Shown: positions 7,604 to 16,520, counted from the stretch's first letter. The stretch is DNA of 54,821 nt from Paraburkholderia ribeironis (GCF_900019265.1 NZ_CYGX02000080.1:1-54821); one strand, 5' to 3'. Made by a program: numbers and translations. The notes: generated by a model not told the origin, from the sequence alone.

Positions 7604-8827
7604 ATGTCCGACCTTTCCACTCCGCTTCCTCGCGTGCCACGCCGTTTCGACATCAATCCGAAGCCGCTGGGCGCTGCGCTCGTCCTCATCGCGCTTGGCG
7701 CTATCTATCTGGCGCAAACCGTCAGCGGCCGCCAGGCGGCGCTGTATATCGTCGGCGCTCTGCTGGGGATGTCGCTCTATCACGCGGCGTTCGGCTTCAC
7801 TTCGGCCTGGCGGGTGTTCATCGCCGACGGCCGCGGCGCCGGTCTGCGCGCACAGATGCTGATGCTCGCACTCGGCGTACTACTGTTCTTTCCGGTCCTC
7901 GCGGCCGGCACGTTGTTCGGTCACCCGGTAGTCGGGCTCGTCGCGCCGGCCGGCACGTCGGTGCTGGTCGGCGCGTTCATGTTCGGCATCGGCATGCAAC
8001 TGGGCGGCGGCTGTGCGTCCGGTACCTTGTATACGGTCGGCGGCGGCAGCACCCGCATGATCGTCACGCTGGCGGCATTCATCGTCGGTTCGGTCGTCGC
8101 GACTGCGCATATGCCGTTCTGGACCGCATTGCCGTCGCTCAAACCGCTTTCAATGATGATCACGCTCGGCGCCGGCTGGGCCATCGTGTTGAATCTGATC
8201 GTGTTTGCCGCCATCGCGGCGCTCACCGTGCTCGTCGAGCGTCGCCGCCACGGCCGGCTGTTTAGCGAGCCGATGCGCCAGCCGCAGGCGTCGCGATGGC
8301 TGCATGGCCCGTGGCCGCTGTTCGTCGGCGCGATTGCGCTCGTCCTGCTCAACTTCACGACGCTGGCGCTGTCGGGCCGTCCGTGGGGCGTAACGTCGGC
8401 GTTCGCGCTGTGGGGCGCGAAGATCTTCGGCGCGCTCGGCATCGACGTGGCCAGCTGGCCATATTGGGCCGCGCACGCCAATGCAGGCTCGCTGGCCGCG
8501 CCGGTTACACATGATGTGACGTCGGTCATGGATTTCGGCATCATCCTCGGCGCAATGACGGCCGCGGCGCTCGCCGGCCGTTACGCGCCAGTGTGGAAGC
8601 TGCCGGCGCGCTCGCTGATCGCGGCAGTGATTGGCGGCCTGTTGCTAGGCTACGGCGCCCGTCTGGCTTATGGTTGTAATATCGGTGCCTACTTCAGCGG
8701 GATCGTGTCAGGCAGCCTGCACGGCTGGCTGTGGCTGGTCGCCGCCTTTGCCGGCAACATGCTGGGCACGCGTCTGCGGCCAGTGTTCGGGCTCGAAGTC
8801 GAACGCGTCCGCCAGTCGGGCTGCTAA
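7604..8827 (+). CDS. YeeE/YedE (TsuA-type) thiosulfate or sulfur-compound transporter
   Basis: A 407-residue polytopic inner-membrane protein of the YeeE/YedE family. Characterised members take up thiosulfate through a path lined with conserved cysteines. Both hallmark motifs are here: GMQLGGGCASGTLYTVGGGS (Cys about residue 137) and YGCNIGAYFSGIVSGSLHGW (Cys about residue 358). They lie in the two pseudo-symmetric halves. The protein begins with a short cytoplasmic tail and about ten hydrophobic segments follow. ATG at 7604 replaces an upstream frame start at 7508 that would add 32 unrelated residues. No TusA-like yeeD gene follows; the partner may be elsewhere or unnecessary. Confidence 0.87.
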   Translation: MSDLSTPLPRVPRRFDINPKPLGAALVLIALGAIYLAQTVSGRQAALYIVGALLGMSLYHAAFGFTSAWRVFIADGRGAGLRAQMLMLALGVLLFFPVLAAGTLFGHPVVGLVAPAGTSVLVGAFMFGIGMQLGGGCASGTLYTVGGGSTRMIVTLAAFIVGSVVATAHMPFWTALPSLKPLSMMITLGAGWAIVLNLIVFAAIAALTVLVERRRHGRLFSEPMRQPQASRWLHGPWPLFVGAIALVLLNFTTLALSGRPWGVTSAFALWGAKIFGALGIDVASWPYWAAHANAGSLAAPVTHDVTSVMDFGIILGAMTAAALAGRYAPVWKLPARSLIAAVIGGLLLGYGARLAYGCNIGAYFSGIVSGSLHGWLWLVAAFAGNMLGTRLRPVFGLEVERVRQSGC

Positions 8828-8851
8828 AAGTTACGCAAGAAGTTACAAAGA

Positions 8852-8875
8852 CGGCCCCGCTTGTAACTGGGGCCG
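8852..8875 (+). terminator. Hairpin after the YeeE gene
   Basis: CGGCCCC (8852-8858) pairs with GGGGCCG (8869-8875) around a 10-base loop, 24 bases after the stop. There is no T-tract, so termination strength is uncertain. Confidence 0.5.
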
Positions 8876-9171
8876 CACCATCCTGTTACATCTTCGATGT
8901 GTCCCCAAAGCAGATCAATGGGACGGTATTTATTACACTCCTTTGATCTCGCTTTCTACTCCCTTTCCAATTCGCGCGAAATTACCGACTCGCCATGGGT
9001 CAGCCTTCCCTTGCTCGGACGATTGAGTGAAGCCCAGGCCTGACAAGGGCTTTCACGAATCGAACGAGCGCTGAAAAGGCACAAAAATTCGTCACGCATG
9101 ATCTATTACAGGCGCGTGAAACGATTACCGAAATTTGTTGTATCTTTTTCGAGATATTTTTTGAGAAGGGA

Positions 9172-9227
9172 TTGATTTCTGGTTTTGCCCTTCATACAAT
9201 TCGTCCCAAGCTGTTACGAAATGTAAC
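9172..9227 (+). promoter_or_regulatory. Likely flhDC promoter with adjacent 15-bp dyad
   Basis: TTGATT (9172-9177) and TACAAT (9195-9200) are 17 bases apart, a good sigma-70 arrangement. The start point would be near 9207, with a leader of about 150 bases before flhD. A perfect dyad, GTTAC-GAAAT-GTAAC, at 9213-9227 lies just after the start point, where a bound repressor would block transcription. The whole 533-base gap 8828-9360 is AT-richer than its surroundings and holds no other gene. Long leaders with post-transcriptional control are known for flhDC in enterobacteria. Confidence 0.5.
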
Positions 9228-9360
9228 GCGATGTATCAAAGAGTCGCCATTTGTATCAGATGACAACTTGTAGCCGGAGGGCATCGTTTCCGGTGAGGCA
9301 TAAAAGACATAACGGCAAAAAAAGGCCGACATAGCAATTCGGGGCTTCGGAAACAGAGAA

Positions 9361-9681
9361 ATGGACCGTAGCAGCGAGACGTTGGATTCGATCCGCGAGA
9401 TCAATTTGTCTTACATCATGCTCGCGCAACGCATGTTGCGTGAGGACAAACCGGTCGGGATGTTCCGTCTGGGATTGTCGTCGGAGCTGGCCGATCTGCT
9501 TGCCGGGCTGTCGCTCGCGCAGATCGTCAAGCTGGCCGCCTCCGATCAGCTTTTGTGCTTCTTCCGCTTCAACGACCACTCGATGTTGTCGGCGTTGACG
9601 CAAACGACGAAGCACACAGCCGTTGCCCCCACTCATGCGGCGATCCTGCTTGCTGGCCAGCCCGCCGAGCAGTTTGCTTAA
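9361..9681 (+). CDS. flhD: Flagellar master regulator FlhD
   Basis: One subunit of the FlhD4C2 activator, which turns on class II flagellar promoters together with sigma-70. The 106-residue product is the expected size. It shows the FlhD pattern SIREINLSYIMLAQRMLREDKPVGMFRLGLSSELADLLAGLSLAQIVKLAASDQLLCFFRF. In other species an N-terminal interaction surface and a conserved Cys in the flexible middle (here LLCFF) are described. The gene is 14 bases from flhC and is clearly co-transcribed with it. The start at 9361 has only a weak GAGA upstream, consistent with translational control. Flagellar structural, motor and chemotaxis genes are not in the window. Confidence 0.93.
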   Translation: MDRSSETLDSIREINLSYIMLAQRMLREDKPVGMFRLGLSSELADLLAGLSLAQIVKLAASDQLLCFFRFNDHSMLSALTQTTKHTAVAPTHAAILLAGQPAEQFA

Positions 9682-9695
9682 CCAAGGTGACAGCG

Positions 9696-10265
9696 ATGCT
9701 CAAGCGTAGCCTGACGGAAGACGCCCAGGAAGTATTCCGCGCGATCGCACTAATCGAACTCGGCGCACGCATGCAGGTGCTCGAAAGCGAATTGACGCTC
9801 TCGCGCGACCGCATGATCCGCCTGTACCGCGAGGTCAAGGGCGTGTCGCCGCCCAAGGGCATGCTGCCGTTCTCGGCGGACTGGTACATGACGTGGCTCG
9901 CGAACATCCACGCATCGCTGTTCTACAACACGTACCTGTTCCTGAAGAACGAAGCGCGTTGCTCGCATCTGGATGCGCTGACCAAAGGGTATCGGCTGTA
10001 TCTGGAACATTGCCAGCACAGTGAAACCGAACCGGTGCTGGACCTGACTCGCGCATGGACGTTGGTGCGTTTCTTCGACGCCGACATTCTGCAATTGACC
10101 AAATGCTGCCGTTGCACCGGCAAGTTCGTCGCGCACAAGCACGATCTGCAGCACAACGTAGTCTGTGGCGCATGCCAGCCGCCGTCGCGCGCCGGCAAGA
10201 CGAAGAAAGCCGCGGCCGCCCGCCAGGAAGCGCTTGAAGCGACGCAGGTCGCACAGGCCGCCTGA
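9696..10265 (+). CDS. flhC: Flagellar master regulator FlhC
   Basis: DNA-binding, zinc-containing subunit of the FlhD4C2 activator (189 aa, normal length). The N-terminal helical part (AQEVFRAIALIELGARMQVLESELTLSRDRMIRLYREVKGVSPPKGMLPFSADWYM) and the four-cysteine zinc site are clear. The site comprises a Cys pair in KCCRCTGKF and the pair in VVCGACQPP. The C-terminal tail is Lys/Ala-rich. The start at 9696 has AAGGTGA upstream, and a 47-residue N-terminal extension of the same frame overlaps flhD and is discarded. A strong terminator lies 66 bases downstream, so flhDC is a two-gene operon here, not continuous with motAB as in some relatives. Confidence 0.94.
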   Translation: MLKRSLTEDAQEVFRAIALIELGARMQVLESELTLSRDRMIRLYREVKGVSPPKGMLPFSADWYMTWLANIHASLFYNTYLFLKNEARCSHLDALTKGYRLYLEHCQHSETEPVLDLTRAWTLVRFFDADILQLTKCCRCTGKFVAHKHDLQHNVVCGACQPPSRAGKTKKAAAARQEALEATQVAQAA

Positions 10266-10292
10266 GTTGCATTGATTCGATGAGGGCCTGGC

Positions 10293-10322
10293 CCGAACCG
10301 AACCGAACCGAACCGAACCGAA
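10293..10322 (+). repeat. CCGAA pentanucleotide repeat, six copies
   Basis: Six uninterrupted CCGAA units lie between the flhC stop and its terminator. Such a run is prone to slippage and could vary between strains. Confidence 0.92.
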
Positions 10323-10331
10323 GCCTTGAAG

Positions 10332-10359
10332 AAGTCCGCCATCGTGCGGACTTTTTTTT
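10332..10359 (+). terminator. Rho-independent terminator of flhDC
   Basis: AAGTCCGC (10332-10339) pairs perfectly with GCGGACTT (10346-10353) around a 6-base loop. The eight Ts at 10352-10359 follow directly. Confidence 0.93.
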
Positions 10360-10375
10360 CGCCTGCGCACTTGCG

Positions 10376-10416
10376 CACCTGCACACCTGCACACCTGCAC
10401 GCTGGCACGCTGGCAC
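10376..10416 (+). repeat. 8-base tandem repeats beside the rearrangement scar
   Basis: CACCTGCA occurs three times in a row (10376-10399). One base later GCTGGCAC occurs twice (10401-10416). They sit between the flhDC terminator and the chimeric ORF. Confidence 0.85.
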
Positions 10417-10436
10417 GTCGGCGGCACGCGGTCACC

Positions 10437-10883
10437 TCAGCCGGCCAGACCTACGGTCTGCACCACGAGCCACAAGTTCGCCGCACTGATCGCGACGAAC
10501 AGCGACCACGCGAGGAGCCGCGTCGGCAGCCGGTTGGCGAACTCGCCCATCAACGAGCGGTCGCTGGTCATGCGAATCAGCGGATAGAGCGCGAACGGCA
10601 ACTGCAGGCTCAACACCACCTGGCTTGCGACCAGCAGTTGCCCGACCGCACCGTTGCCAAGCATTTGCACGCCGATCAACGCGGGAATCAAAGCCAGTGC
10701 GCGCGTGATGAAACGGCGCTGCCAGCACGGGATCTTCAGCTTCAGGAAGCCTTCCATGATGACCTGCCCCGCGACCGTGCCGGTGAACGCCGAGCGGTCG
10801 CGCGGATGGGTCCACAGACCGTGATTGATATGGCCGACCGCATTCATGTTGAACGCGTTCAGCAGGATCTTCTTCTTCGCCAT
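10437..10883 (-). pseudogene. In-frame chimera: flavin monooxygenase N-terminus joined to MntH C-terminus
   Basis: The 148-residue frame starts at ATG 10883 with a GAAGGAA ribosome binding site. Residues 1-31 (MAKKKILLNAFNMN, then the WTHPRDRS block) are the N-terminus of an FMN-dependent monooxygenase of the NtaA/SnaA/DszA family, normally about 450 residues. From residue 32 (AFTGTVAGQVIMEGF onward) the sequence is the C-terminal third of an Nramp/MntH manganese transporter. It includes LLVASQVVLSLQLPFALYPLIRMTS and ends naturally. Both parents lack most of their length: the monooxygenase has no barrel and the transporter lacks the metal-binding helices 1 and 6. The junction is near 10791. 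I read this as a deletion scar that stayed in frame, not a working enzyme. Whether it is expressed is unknown. Confidence 0.82.
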
Positions 10884-10926
10884 CGTGCGGTTCCTTCGAG
10901 GTTGCGGCGACCATCCGCCGTGTTGA

Positions 10927-11307
10927 CTACCACGCCACGGCGTACAGATTGCCGAAGGCCTTGTCGAGCGCGGCACGCACGGCCGGCGAATGCTGGTAGA
11001 GCGAGATGAATTTGCGAATGCGCGGATCGTTCGCGCTTTCCGGACGCACGACCCACTGAATCGCGTAGTTCTTGTTCTCGAGCCCGTCGAACAGCAGCGC
11101 GCTATTCGGGTCGGTGGTGCCCGCGAGCTTGATGAAGCTCGGATAGCCTTGCGCGAGATCGACGTCGTCGAGTGAGCGGGCCAGTTGCGATGCTTCGAGC
11201 TGAATGATCTTCAGGTGCTTCGGGTTATCGACGATGTCGAGCGTGGTCGCGCGGTAGTCGAGCGAGGTCGAGGCGAGCCGATGCAGCGGAGCGCGCTTAA
11301 GACATGC
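10927..11307 (-). pseudogene. MetQ/NlpA-type methionine-binding lipoprotein, C-terminal remnant
   Basis: Translation of the minus strand ending at TAG 10927 gives a clear NlpA/MetQ C-terminus. It includes LDIVDNPKHLKIIQLEASQL, DLAQGYPSFIKLAG, DPNSALLFDGLENKNYAIQWV and FISLYQHSPAVRAALDKAFG. Similarity begins near 11270. Further upstream the frame turns to unrelated residues and meets a TGA at 11308-11310. The signal peptide, lipobox and N-terminal lobe are missing, and there is no metN or metI. The remnant ends 44 bases before the start of the monooxygenase fragment. A metQ-monooxygenase neighbourhood is common in relatives, so that junction is probably ancestral. The loss of the metQ 5' part is a second breakpoint. 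Nothing codable is seen in 11311-11530. Confidence 0.8.
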
Positions 11308-11532
11308 TCAGCGGGCCGGCAACGATCGGGCTAACCGGGCAATGGAAATCTGCAACGAATGGCATGGCCGCCGCATTACGGCGACAGAGCGCGCGGGTCG
11401 ATCAGCGCGGACAGCGGAAGGTCGGACAGGTCATCGCCTCTCTCCAGATGAGGTGCGAATCATCATAGAGGGCGGCAATCCAGCGGTCTACGAACGGATT
11501 TTCGCAAGGAAAGCGCGAAAAAAGATTTGGAC

Positions 11533-11570
11533 AAAAAAACGCCGGGTTGCGCTGTCGCGCAACCCGGCGT
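11533..11570 (-). terminator. Rho-independent terminator of the RND efflux operon
   Basis: Thirteen-base arms ending in CGCAACCCGGC pair perfectly (11539-11551 with 11558-11570) around a 6-base loop. Read leftward, seven Ts (complement of 11533-11539) follow. It lies 27 bases past the opcM stop. Confidence 0.93.
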
Positions 11571-11597
11571 TCATGACGACGTGAGTGATTCGATCGG

Positions 11598-13265
11598 TTA
11601 GCGCCTCGCCACCTGCTGTGCCGCTGCCGCTGCCGCTGCCGACTCATTTGCCGAAGCAGCCGCGGGCGCTGCCAACGAACCAGCCAACGGCGTCGCCACA
11701 CCATCCGCAGTCGAAGCCGGCGCAACTGCTCCCACCGCCGTATCACCCGCGTGCACATCACCCCAGCCGCCGCCCAGCGCGCGAATCAGATTCACGGTCG
11801 CGACTGCCTGCGTGCCAAACAAATGGCTCGCCTGCAATTGCGACTGCAGCACCTGCCGTTCGCTGTCGATCACATCCAGATAGCTGACCGCGCCCTCGGT
11901 GTACTGCGTGCGCGACAGATGCGCCGCGCGTTGCGACGCATCGACCGCGGCGTTCTGCTCGCGCATCTGATCGTCGAGCAGACGCAGATCGGCCAGGTTG
12001 TCCTCGACCTCGCGGAACGCGACCAGCACCTGCTGACGATACTGCGCGACGTCCTCGTCATACTTCGAGCGCGCTTGCGCGAGATTCGCCTTGCGCCGGC
12101 CGCCGTCGAACAAAGGAACCGTCAGCGCGGTGCCTGCAAACGGACCGAGGATGAACGCGCGGCTCGACCACATGAACAGATTGCCGAGCGTCGCCGACTC
12201 ATAGCCGAACGCGCCGGTGATATCGAGCTTCGGGAAGAACGCCGACTTCGCGAGACCCACGCGCGCATTCGCGGCCGCCATCGCCCGCTCCGCCGCTGAG
12301 ATGTCCGGCCGGCGTTCGAGCAGCGCCGAAGGCAAACCGGGCGGCACGCGCACCGTCACCGGCACGAGCGGCGCTTGTGCGAACGAAAAGTCCGCGGGCG
12401 GCTTGCCGAGCAGAATCGCGAGGCTATGCTCGGACGCCGCGCGCTGACGCGCGACACCGACCGCATCGGCACGCGCGCTCGCCAGTTCGTTGCGGGCGCG
12501 CGAAACGTCCAGTTCGCCGATATCGCCTTCCCTGAACCGACGCTCGGCCAGCTTCAGCGTGTCCTCGCGCAGCGCGACGGTGCGGCGATACAGATCCTGA
12601 TCCGCATCCAGCTCGCGCAACTGGAAGTAGTTCTGCGCGACATCGGCCTGCAACGACAGTTGCACCGAACGGAACAGCGCTTCGCTTTGCTGCTCGTCCG
12701 CACGCGACGCGTTCACATTCGAACTGACCCGCCCGAACAGATCCGCTTCATACGACGCAGTGACCTGTGCGCGCCAGATCGTGCCCGTCGTGCCGCCCGC
12801 GCTATCCGGCTGGAATTGCGATGCCGCAGACGCCCGTTCGCGTGTCGGGCCGAAGCCCGCGTCGAACTTCGGGAACCAGTCCGACTTCGCCGCCTGCGTC
12901 ACAGCGCGCGCCTGTTGCACGCGTGCGGCGGCGGCCTTCAGGTCCTGGTTCGCAGCGGACGCCTGTTGTTCCAGTGCATCGAGCTGCGCGTCGCCGAAGA
13001 TCTTCCACCATTCACCGCGATGCGCGTCGTCGGCGGGCTGCGCCTGCTTCCATGTGCCGGTGTCGCCGGTCGATGCGGCGGACGGCGTGGACGCGGCGGA
13101 CACAGCCGAAGCGGGCGTTTCCTTGAACGCGGCCGGCGTATCCACGTCCGGCCGCTTATACGTGGGCTCCACCGAGCACGCGGCGAGCAGCGCGACCAGC
13201 AAGCCGCTCGCCGCCGCCCGGCCCCACCCGCTCAAAGATTCAAAGCGAGATTCAAAGCGTTTCAT
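11598..13265 (-). CDS. opcM: RND outer-membrane channel lipoprotein (OpcM/OprC/OprN type)
   Basis: Outer-membrane factor of a tripartite efflux pump. It forms the TolC-like exit duct. The 555-residue protein has a basic N-terminus, a hydrophobic stretch and the lipobox LLAAC with Cys at residue 30. It then has the NodT-family repeats: AARVQQARAVTQAAKSDWFPKFDAGFG, YEADLFGRVSSNVNASRA, GLPSALLERRPDISAAERAMAAANARVGLAKSAFFPKLDITGAFGY and VAFREVEDNLADLRLLDDQM. The C-terminal 60 residues are an Ala-rich tail longer than usual. The gene starts 13 bases after the permease gene with AGGAGA upstream. It is the last gene of the operon and precedes a strong terminator. Confidence 0.92.
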   Translation of the reverse strand: MKRFESRFESLSGWGRAAASGLLVALLAACSVEPTYKRPDVDTPAAFKETPASAVSAASTPSAASTGDTGTWKQAQPADDAHRGEWWKIFGDAQLDALEQQASAANQDLKAAAARVQQARAVTQAAKSDWFPKFDAGFGPTRERASAASQFQPDSAGGTTGTIWRAQVTASYEADLFGRVSSNVNASRADEQQSEALFRSVQLSLQADVAQNYFQLRELDADQDLYRRTVALREDTLKLAERRFREGDIGELDVSRARNELASARADAVGVARQRAASEHSLAILLGKPPADFSFAQAPLVPVTVRVPPGLPSALLERRPDISAAERAMAAANARVGLAKSAFFPKLDITGAFGYESATLGNLFMWSSRAFILGPFAGTALTVPLFDGGRRKANLAQARSKYDEDVAQYRQQVLVAFREVEDNLADLRLLDDQMREQNAAVDASQRAAHLSRTQYTEGAVSYLDVIDSERQVLQSQLQASHLFGTQAVATVNLIRALGGGWGDVHAGDTAVGAVAPASTADGVATPLAGSLAAPAAASANESAAAAAAAQQVARR

Positions 13266-13278
13266 TGTTGTTTTCTCC

Positions 13279-16200
13279 TCAGGCGTCCGTCACCGGCGAC
13301 GCATAGTGCGGCGCGTCCTTCTGCGCGACGTGAATCGTCCCGCCAGCGAGCGAGCGCAGCACCACATAGAACACAGGGGTCAGCATCAGACCGAACAGCG
13401 TGACGCCGAGCATGCCGAAGAACACCGCGATACCCATCGCGTGACGCATTTCCGAACCCGCACCGCTCGACAGCACCAGCGGCACCACCCCCATGATGAA
13501 AGCGATCGATGTCATCAGAATCGGCCGCAGACGCAGACGGCTCGCCTCGATCGCCGCCGACAGCGGGGTGTGCCCGTCATGTTCGAGCTCGCGAGCGAAC
13601 TCGACGATCAGAATCGCGTTCTTCGCCGACAACCCCACCAGCACCATCAAACCGATCTGCGTGAAGATGTTGTTGTCGCCACCCGTGAGCCACACGCCGG
13701 TCAGCGCGGACAGCACGCTCATCGGCACGATCATGATCACCGCGAGCGGCAGCGTCAGGCTTTCATACAGCGCCGCGAGCACGAGGAACACGAGCAGCAC
13801 GCTGATCGGGAATACCCACAGACCTGCGTTGCCGGCCAGAATCTGCTGATATGTCAGGTCGGTCCATTCGAGCTTCACGCCGTGCGGCAATACCTCGGCC
13901 GCCACGCGTTCGGCCGCGGCTTGTGCCTGACCCGACGAGAAGCCAGGCGCCGGTCCACCGTTGATGTCGGCCGCCGTGTAGCCGTTGTAGCGCACCACCA
14001 TCTCCGGACCATAGGTCGGCGTCACCGTCACCAGCGACGACAACGGCACCATGTCGCCCGCCGCATTGCGCGTCTTCAGTTGCAGGATGTCGTCGGCCTG
14101 TTGACGGAACGGCGCATCGGCCTGCACCCGCACCTGATACACGCGGCCGAAGCGGTTGAAGTCGTTCACATACAGCGAGCCCAGGTAGATCTGCATCGTG
14201 TTGAACACGTCCGTCACCGGCACGCCGAGTTGCTTGGCCTTCACGCGATCCAGATCGACGTTCAGTTGCGGCACGTTGATCTGATAGCTGGAGAAGGTCG
14301 GGCCGAGTTCAGGCGTTTGCGCCGCGCGCTTCACGAATGCTTGCGCAGCCTTGTTCAACTCCGCGTAACCGAGCGCGCCGTGATCCTCCAGTTGCATCTT
14401 GAAGCCGCCCAGCGTGCCGAGACCGAGTACGGGCGGTGGCGGAAACACCGCGACGAACGAGTCCTTGATCGCGCCATACTGCTGGTTCAGCGCGCCGGCG
14501 ATCGCACCGGCCGAGAGCTTCCTGTCGCCGCGCTCCTTGAAGGGCTTGAGCGTCACGAACACGATCCCCGCGCTCGAGCTGTTCGTGAAGCCGTTCACCG
14601 ACAGACCAGGGAACGCCACCGCGCTTTCCACGCCCGGTTGCTTCAGCGCAATCCCACTCATATCGCGGATCACTTTCTCCGTGCGATCCAGCGATGCACC
14701 GTTGGGCAACTGCGCGAACGCGATCAGATACTCCTTGTCCTGCGCGGGCACGAAGCCGCCCGGCACCACGCGTGCGACCAGCACGGTCGCGCCCACCAGG
14801 ATCGCGTACACCGCGAGCATCGCGCCCTTGCGGCGCAGCACGCCGGTCACGCCCCGTCCGTACGCGGCCGAGCCGCGGTGAAAGACCTTGTTGAAGCGTC
14901 TGAAGAAGCCGCCCAGCAGACGATTCATCACACGCGTCAGGAAATCTTCCTTCGCACCGTGACTGCGCAACAGCATCGCGGAGAGCGCCGGCGACAAGGT
15001 CAGCGAATTGAACGCCGAGATCACGGTCGAGATCGCGATGGTCATCGCGAACTGCTTGTAGAACTGACCCGTCAGGCCGGTCATGAACGCGAGCGGCACG
15101 AACACGGCGACCAGCGTCAATGCGATCGCGATGATCGGCCCGCTCACTTCCTGCATCGCCTTGTAGGTCGCATCGCGCGCACTCAGCCCGTTTTCGATGT
15201 TCCGCTCGACGTTCTCGACCACCACGATCGCATCGTCCACCACGATGCCGATGGCTAGCACCATGCCGAACAATGACAACGCATTGATCGAGAAGCCGAA
15301 CGCGAGCAGCAGCGAGAAGGTTCCGACGATCGACACCGGCACCGCGATCAATGGAATGATCGATGCACGCCACGTCTGCAGGAACACGATCACCACGATC
15401 ACCACCAGTGCGATCGCTTCGAGCAGCGTATGCACGACTGCCTCGATGCTCGAACGCACGAACTGCGTCGGGTCGTAGACGATCCGGTATTCGACGCCCG
15501 CCGGCATGTCTTCGGCCAGCTCCTTCATCGCCGCGCGCACCTGGTCGGAAATCGCCAGCGAGTTCGCACCCGGCGCCTGATTGATCGCGAGCGCCACGGC
15601 CGGCTTGTTATCGAGCAGCGAACGCAGGCCGTATTCCGACGCCGCGAGTTCGACGCGCGCAATGTCGCGCAGATAAGTCACGCCGCCATCCGGCGCGGTC
15701 TTGACGATGATGTCGCCGAATTCGCCCTCGGTCTTCAGACGGCCGCGCGCATTCACCGACAACTGCAACTGCGTGCCCGGCACGGACGGCGATGCGCCGA
15801 TCACGCCGGCCGCCACCTGAATGTTCTGCTCGCGGATCGCATTGACCACTTCAGTCGCCGTCAGACCGCGCTGCGCGACTTTGTGCGGATCGAGCCAGAC
15901 GCGCATCGCGTAGTCGCCCGAGCCCCACAACTGCACTTCGCCGACGCCCTGAATCCGTGCGAGCCGGTCCTTGACGTTCAACAGCGCGTAATTGCGCAGA
16001 TACGTCATGTCGTAGCGATCGTTCGGCGAGATCAGGTGGACCACCATCGTCAGCGTCGGCGAACTCTTGATGGTCGTGACGCCGAGCCGTTGCACGTCTT
16101 CCGGCAGACGCGGCAGCGCCTGGTTGACGCGGTTCTGCACCAGTTGCGTCGCGAGGTCCGGGTTGGTGCCGAGCTTGAAGGTCACGGTGAGCGTGAGATT

Positions 16201-16464
16201 GCCGTCGCTATTCGCTTGCGACTGCATGTACAGCATGTTCTCGACGCCATTGATCTGCTCTTCGAGCGGCGCCGCGACGGCTTCGGCGATCACCTTCGGA
16301 TTCGCACCGGGATACTGCGCGTGCACCACCACCGACGGCGGCACCACTTCCGGATACTCCGAGATGGGCAGCTTGAAGAGCGAGATGATGCCCCCAAGCA
16401 GAATCAATACCGACAGCACGCCGGCGAAGATCGGCCGATCGATGAAGAATTTGGATATATTCAT
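13279..16464 (-). CDS. ceoB: RND multidrug efflux permease (CeoB/BpeF/MexF type)
   Basis: Proton-driven inner-membrane pump of the HAE1 family (1061 aa, normal length). It opens with the typical MNISKFFIDRPIFAGVLSVLILLGG. TM4 carries the proton-relay aspartate pair in GIVVDDAIVVVENVERN. The second half repeats the fold, with QIGLMVLVGLSAKNAILIVEFARE and MTSIAFIMGVVPLVLSSGAGSEMRHAMGIAVFFGM. The two large periplasmic loops are intact. In Burkholderia the same gene order exports chloramphenicol, trimethoprim, fluoroquinolones and salicylate. That substrate range is carried over from relatives and is not shown by this sequence. The adaptor gene lies 56 bases upstream. Confidence 0.94.
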   Translation of the reverse strand: MNISKFFIDRPIFAGVLSVLILLGGIISLFKLPISEYPEVVPPSVVVHAQYPGANPKVIAEAVAAPLEEQINGVENMLYMQSQANSDGNLTLTVTFKLGTNPDLATQLVQNRVNQALPRLPEDVQRLGVTTIKSSPTLTMVVHLISPNDRYDMTYLRNYALLNVKDRLARIQGVGEVQLWGSGDYAMRVWLDPHKVAQRGLTATEVVNAIREQNIQVAAGVIGASPSVPGTQLQLSVNARGRLKTEGEFGDIIVKTAPDGGVTYLRDIARVELAASEYGLRSLLDNKPAVALAINQAPGANSLAISDQVRAAMKELAEDMPAGVEYRIVYDPTQFVRSSIEAVVHTLLEAIALVVIVVIVFLQTWRASIIPLIAVPVSIVGTFSLLLAFGFSINALSLFGMVLAIGIVVDDAIVVVENVERNIENGLSARDATYKAMQEVSGPIIAIALTLVAVFVPLAFMTGLTGQFYKQFAMTIAISTVISAFNSLTLSPALSAMLLRSHGAKEDFLTRVMNRLLGGFFRRFNKVFHRGSAAYGRGVTGVLRRKGAMLAVYAILVGATVLVARVVPGGFVPAQDKEYLIAFAQLPNGASLDRTEKVIRDMSGIALKQPGVESAVAFPGLSVNGFTNSSSAGIVFVTLKPFKERGDRKLSAGAIAGALNQQYGAIKDSFVAVFPPPPVLGLGTLGGFKMQLEDHGALGYAELNKAAQAFVKRAAQTPELGPTFSSYQINVPQLNVDLDRVKAKQLGVPVTDVFNTMQIYLGSLYVNDFNRFGRVYQVRVQADAPFRQQADDILQLKTRNAAGDMVPLSSLVTVTPTYGPEMVVRYNGYTAADINGGPAPGFSSGQAQAAAERVAAEVLPHGVKLEWTDLTYQQILAGNAGLWVFPISVLLVFLVLAALYESLTLPLAVIMIVPMSVLSALTGVWLTGGDNNIFTQIGLMVLVGLSAKNAILIVEFARELEHDGHTPLSAAIEASRLRLRPILMTSIAFIMGVVPLVLSSGAGSEMRHAMGIAVFFGMLGVTLFGLMLTPVFYVVLRSLAGGTIHVAQKDAPHYASPVTDA

Positions 16465-16520
16465 TGGAAGCTCTTAACGTTGGAGCATGCGCCGCGCTGG
16501 CGAGCCGAGGCGCACCGCGC

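Noticed and set aside
10437..10883. A functional MntH or monooxygenase gene
   Set aside because: Each parent is represented by less than a third of its length and the catalytic or metal-binding parts are missing.
11402..11480. A short minus-strand peptide ending in SALIDPRALSP
   Set aside because: It is only about 28 codons between stops, has no start with a ribosome binding site in that frame and no family that I know.
12760..15258. An 832-codon plus-strand frame
   Set aside because: Antisense to opcM and ceoB, with His/Arg/Gln-rich composition and no family similarity.
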